Assembly: GCA_902772605.1 (NCBI GenBank)
Contig: CACYBG010000233.1
Coordinates: 1 to 6,131, forward strand
DNA from: an uncultured Spirochaetaceae bacterium
Lineage (GTDB): Bacteria; Spirochaetota; Spirochaetia; Treponematales; Treponemataceae
Length of the DNA: 6,131 nt
Direction of reading: 5' to 3'
Every line of letters begins with the position of its first letter. Position 1 is the stretch's first letter. Both the position numbers and the translations under genes were made by a program. This document shows, piece after piece, positions 4,296-6,131 of this stretch. The notes beneath the pieces were generated by a model, which was given only the letters and a program-made list of their open reading frames with translations, did no database searches and had not been told where the DNA came from.

Positions 4296-5997
4296 GGAAC
4301 TGGATATAAGGAATTTTGCGCTCATCGACAGCGCCCATGTTGAATTCTCCGAGGGCTTTACCGTTTTGAGCGGAGAAACCGGAGCTGGAAAATCCATTCT
4401 CATCGGAAGCCTTGCGTTCCTCCTTGGCGGAAGGGCCGGCGTGGAACAGATACGTACGGGTACAAGCGAAGCTCAGGTGTGCGGTACGTTCAGGCTAGAG
4501 CACGGTTCCGCATTTTCATGGCTTGAAGAGCACGGCATCGAGGCGGAGGACGGAAGGGTCCTTGTCAGAAGGCTGATTCGGGACAGCGGAAAGTCGTCTG
4601 CATGGATAGGGGGAATACCCGTCACCAAGGCAGACCTGCTTGATTTTTCATCATATCTTGTGGACATGCACGGACAGCACGAACAGCAGTCCCTCATGAA
4701 GGTCTCCGAACACAGGCGTTACCTTGACATTTATGCCGACATAGTCGATGAGGTGAAGGATTTTACGGCCCTGTATTCCGATCTGGTCGAAAAGCGAAGG
4801 CTACTTGATTCGGTCAATACGAACGAGGACGAGCGCAGAAACCGCATGGAAATGCTTTCCTTTGCAGTGGATGAGATAACGGCCGCAAAACTTAAGCCCG
4901 GTGAGGACGAGGAGCTTGAAGCCGAGGAAAACAGGCTTTCTTCGTACGAAAAGCTTTTCAGCGACATAGAGGAGGTCTGCGGACTTCTTGAAGGCGACGA
5001 TTCCGGAGATGGACAGGGACTGCTTTCTACCCTTCACAGGCTTGGAGGTACGGTTTCCCATGCATCGGCCATGGACAGGGAACTTGAACCTCTGGACGGA
5101 AGGGTTCAGTCTGCGTTCTACGAGCTGGAGGACATAAGCCGGGAATTCAAGTCCTACAGGCAGTCTCTGGTTTTCGATCCTGAACATCTCGCTCAGGTGC
5201 AGGACAGGCTTGAACTCATCAACAGGCTGAAGAAAAAGTATGCATCGTCTTCCAGGGCGCCGGTTTCGGAAGTGCTCGACTATATGGAGAAGGCTCAGGA
5301 AGAGATTGCAACCCTCAACGATTCGTGCCAGGACAGGGAGACCCTTGAAAAGGCCATATCCGAGGCTGAAAAGGCCGTTTATGTTGCAGCCAGGCAGATA
5401 AGCTCAAAGAGGGCGTCTGCGTCTGAAAGGATGTCTCTGGCCATCGAGGACATCCTACACAAGCTTGGCATGAAGGATACCAGGTTCCGCGTAAACCTTT
5501 CCGAAAAGGACGGGGACCGCATGACCCAGAAGTGCGGACCGTACGGAATGGACGACATAGAGTTCCTCATAAGCGCAAATCCAGGGTCTCCGCTTCAGAG
5601 CCTTGCAAGGATTGCGTCCGGCGGTGAATTGAGCCGTGTAATGCTTGCAATGAAGACTGTTCTTTCCGGGGCGGATACGGTCGGTACGCTGGTCTTCGAT
5701 GAGATAGATACCGGAATCGGTGGCGAAGTGGCTGTCTCTGTCGGTGAACACATGAAAAAACTTGCGTCAGGAAGGCAGATTTTATGCATTACGCACTTGG
5801 CGAGCATAGCCGTTTATGCCGATAATCAGATAAAGATTCAAAAAGGTGTGGATGGAAGCTCTACCTCAACCCGTGTTTTCCCTGTTGAAGGAAGCGAAAG
5901 GGTGAAGGAAATCGCCCGAATGCTTTCCTGTGACGCTTCATCGGAGGCTTCTCTTGAACATGCTTCCGCCATGCTTAAAAAATTTGGAGGAATGTAA
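4288..5997 (+). CDS. recN: DNA repair protein RecN
   Basis: RecN is an SMC-like ATPase that gathers at DNA double-strand breaks and aids RecA-dependent recombinational repair. The 569 residues are close to the usual 550-560 and cover the whole family. The N-terminal ABC half has LDIRNFALID (5-14), Walker A GETGAGKS (29-36) and the RecN motif DMHGQHEQQSL (126-136). The middle (about 150-390) is charged and helical, fitting two coiled-coil arms. The C-terminal half has the ABC signature SGGELSR (444-450), Walker B TLVFDEIDTGIGG (D471, E472) and a switch histidine in ITHLASIA (H503). All ATPase residues are present, so it should be active. The start is GTG with a strong ribosome binding site, overlapping the nadK end by 8 bases, so translation is probably coupled. 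I see no separate promoter or LexA-type site, so it is likely expressed with nadK instead of by a dedicated SOS promoter. Confidence 0.97.
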   Translation: MLEELDIRNFALIDSAHVEFSEGFTVLSGETGAGKSILIGSLAFLLGGRAGVEQIRTGTSEAQVCGTFRLEHGSAFSWLEEHGIEAEDGRVLVRRLIRDSGKSSAWIGGIPVTKADLLDFSSYLVDMHGQHEQQSLMKVSEHRRYLDIYADIVDEVKDFTALYSDLVEKRRLLDSVNTNEDERRNRMEMLSFAVDEITAAKLKPGEDEELEAEENRLSSYEKLFSDIEEVCGLLEGDDSGDGQGLLSTLHRLGGTVSHASAMDRELEPLDGRVQSAFYELEDISREFKSYRQSLVFDPEHLAQVQDRLELINRLKKKYASSSRAPVSEVLDYMEKAQEEIATLNDSCQDRETLEKAISEAEKAVYVAARQISSKRASASERMSLAIEDILHKLGMKDTRFRVNLSEKDGDRMTQKCGPYGMDDIEFLISANPGSPLQSLARIASGGELSRVMLAMKTVLSGADTVGTLVFDEIDTGIGGEVAVSVGEHMKKLASGRQILCITHLASIAVYADNQIKIQKGVDGSSTSTRVFPVEGSERVKEIARMLSCDASSEASLEHASAMLKKFGGM

Positions 5998-6131
5998 TGG
6001 CCGGTGCTCAGACGGAACGTAAAGCGGAATTCTTGGAACTATCCAAGCCGATCCATGACCTGATTTCAAACTACCTCAAGAAGGAAAAGTCTGTCCTTGA
6101 GGAAATACGGAAAAATCCCGAGGGAGCGGAG
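5997..6131 (+). CDS. Unknown protein coupled to recN, N-terminal part (runs off window)
   Basis: An open frame starts at ATG 5997 and is still open at the window end after 45 codons. The start codon shares its A with the recN stop (TAATG), and GGAGGA (5986-5991) lies five bases upstream, so this is a real, translationally coupled gene. The visible protein begins MAGAQTERKAEFLELSKP and is hydrophilic and helix-prone, with many Lys and Glu (NYLKKEKSVLEEIRKNPEGAE). It has no signal peptide, membrane segment or motif that I recognise. From memory a conserved hypothetical gene follows recN in other treponemes. No function can be given from this fragment. Confidence 0.8.
   Translation, partial: MAGAQTERKAEFLELSKPIHDLISNYLKKEKSVLEEIRKNPEGAE

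Overview
The window looks like a piece of a spirochaete chromosome, most likely a Treponema or close relative of middling GC content. The argument is gene content and order. A lone cheW is followed by a DegT/StrS-type aminotransferase homologue, an NAD kinase, recN and a small unknown gene. From memory this is the order around TP0439-TP0443 in Treponema pallidum; I could not check it. The genes share similar codon use, and I see no insertion sequence, tRNA, rRNA, CRISPR array or phage gene.

Layout: (1) Positions 1-275, minus strand: the N-terminal part of an exported, probably envelope protein, with a signal peptide, strong ribosome binding site and candidate promoter. An 8-bp-arm palindrome lies almost exactly over that promoter's spacer. 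(2) Positions 276-485: AT-rich divergent intergenic region. (3) Positions 486-1337, plus strand: a ComF-family phosphoribosyltransferase with four CxxC pairs and a PRPP loop. (4) Positions 1338-1487: cheW promoter and leader. (5) Positions 1488-1976: cheW. (6) Positions 1977-2317: a 341-base gap holding two strong stem-loops and then an intrinsic terminator, i.e. a structured 3' UTR or possible small RNA, followed by the leader of the next operon. (7) Positions 2318-6131, plus strand: a tight operon of degT-like gene, nadK (TTG start), recN (GTG start, 8-base overlap) and a truncated unknown gene (1-base overlap, TAATG).

How the genes fit together: CheW links chemoreceptors to CheA. NadK makes NADP and RecN is an SMC-like ATPase of double-strand break repair; the shared operon makes their expression coupled, but no direct biochemical link is visible. 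ComF is associated with DNA uptake or processing in other bacteria.

The most unusual protein is the DegT-like one. It keeps the fold landmarks and the PLP-ring aspartate, but has arginine where the family has its Schiff-base lysine, an altered phosphate-binding motif and a glutamate-rich insert. It is therefore probably not a normal aminotransferase. The most unusual non-coding region is the structured stretch downstream of cheW.
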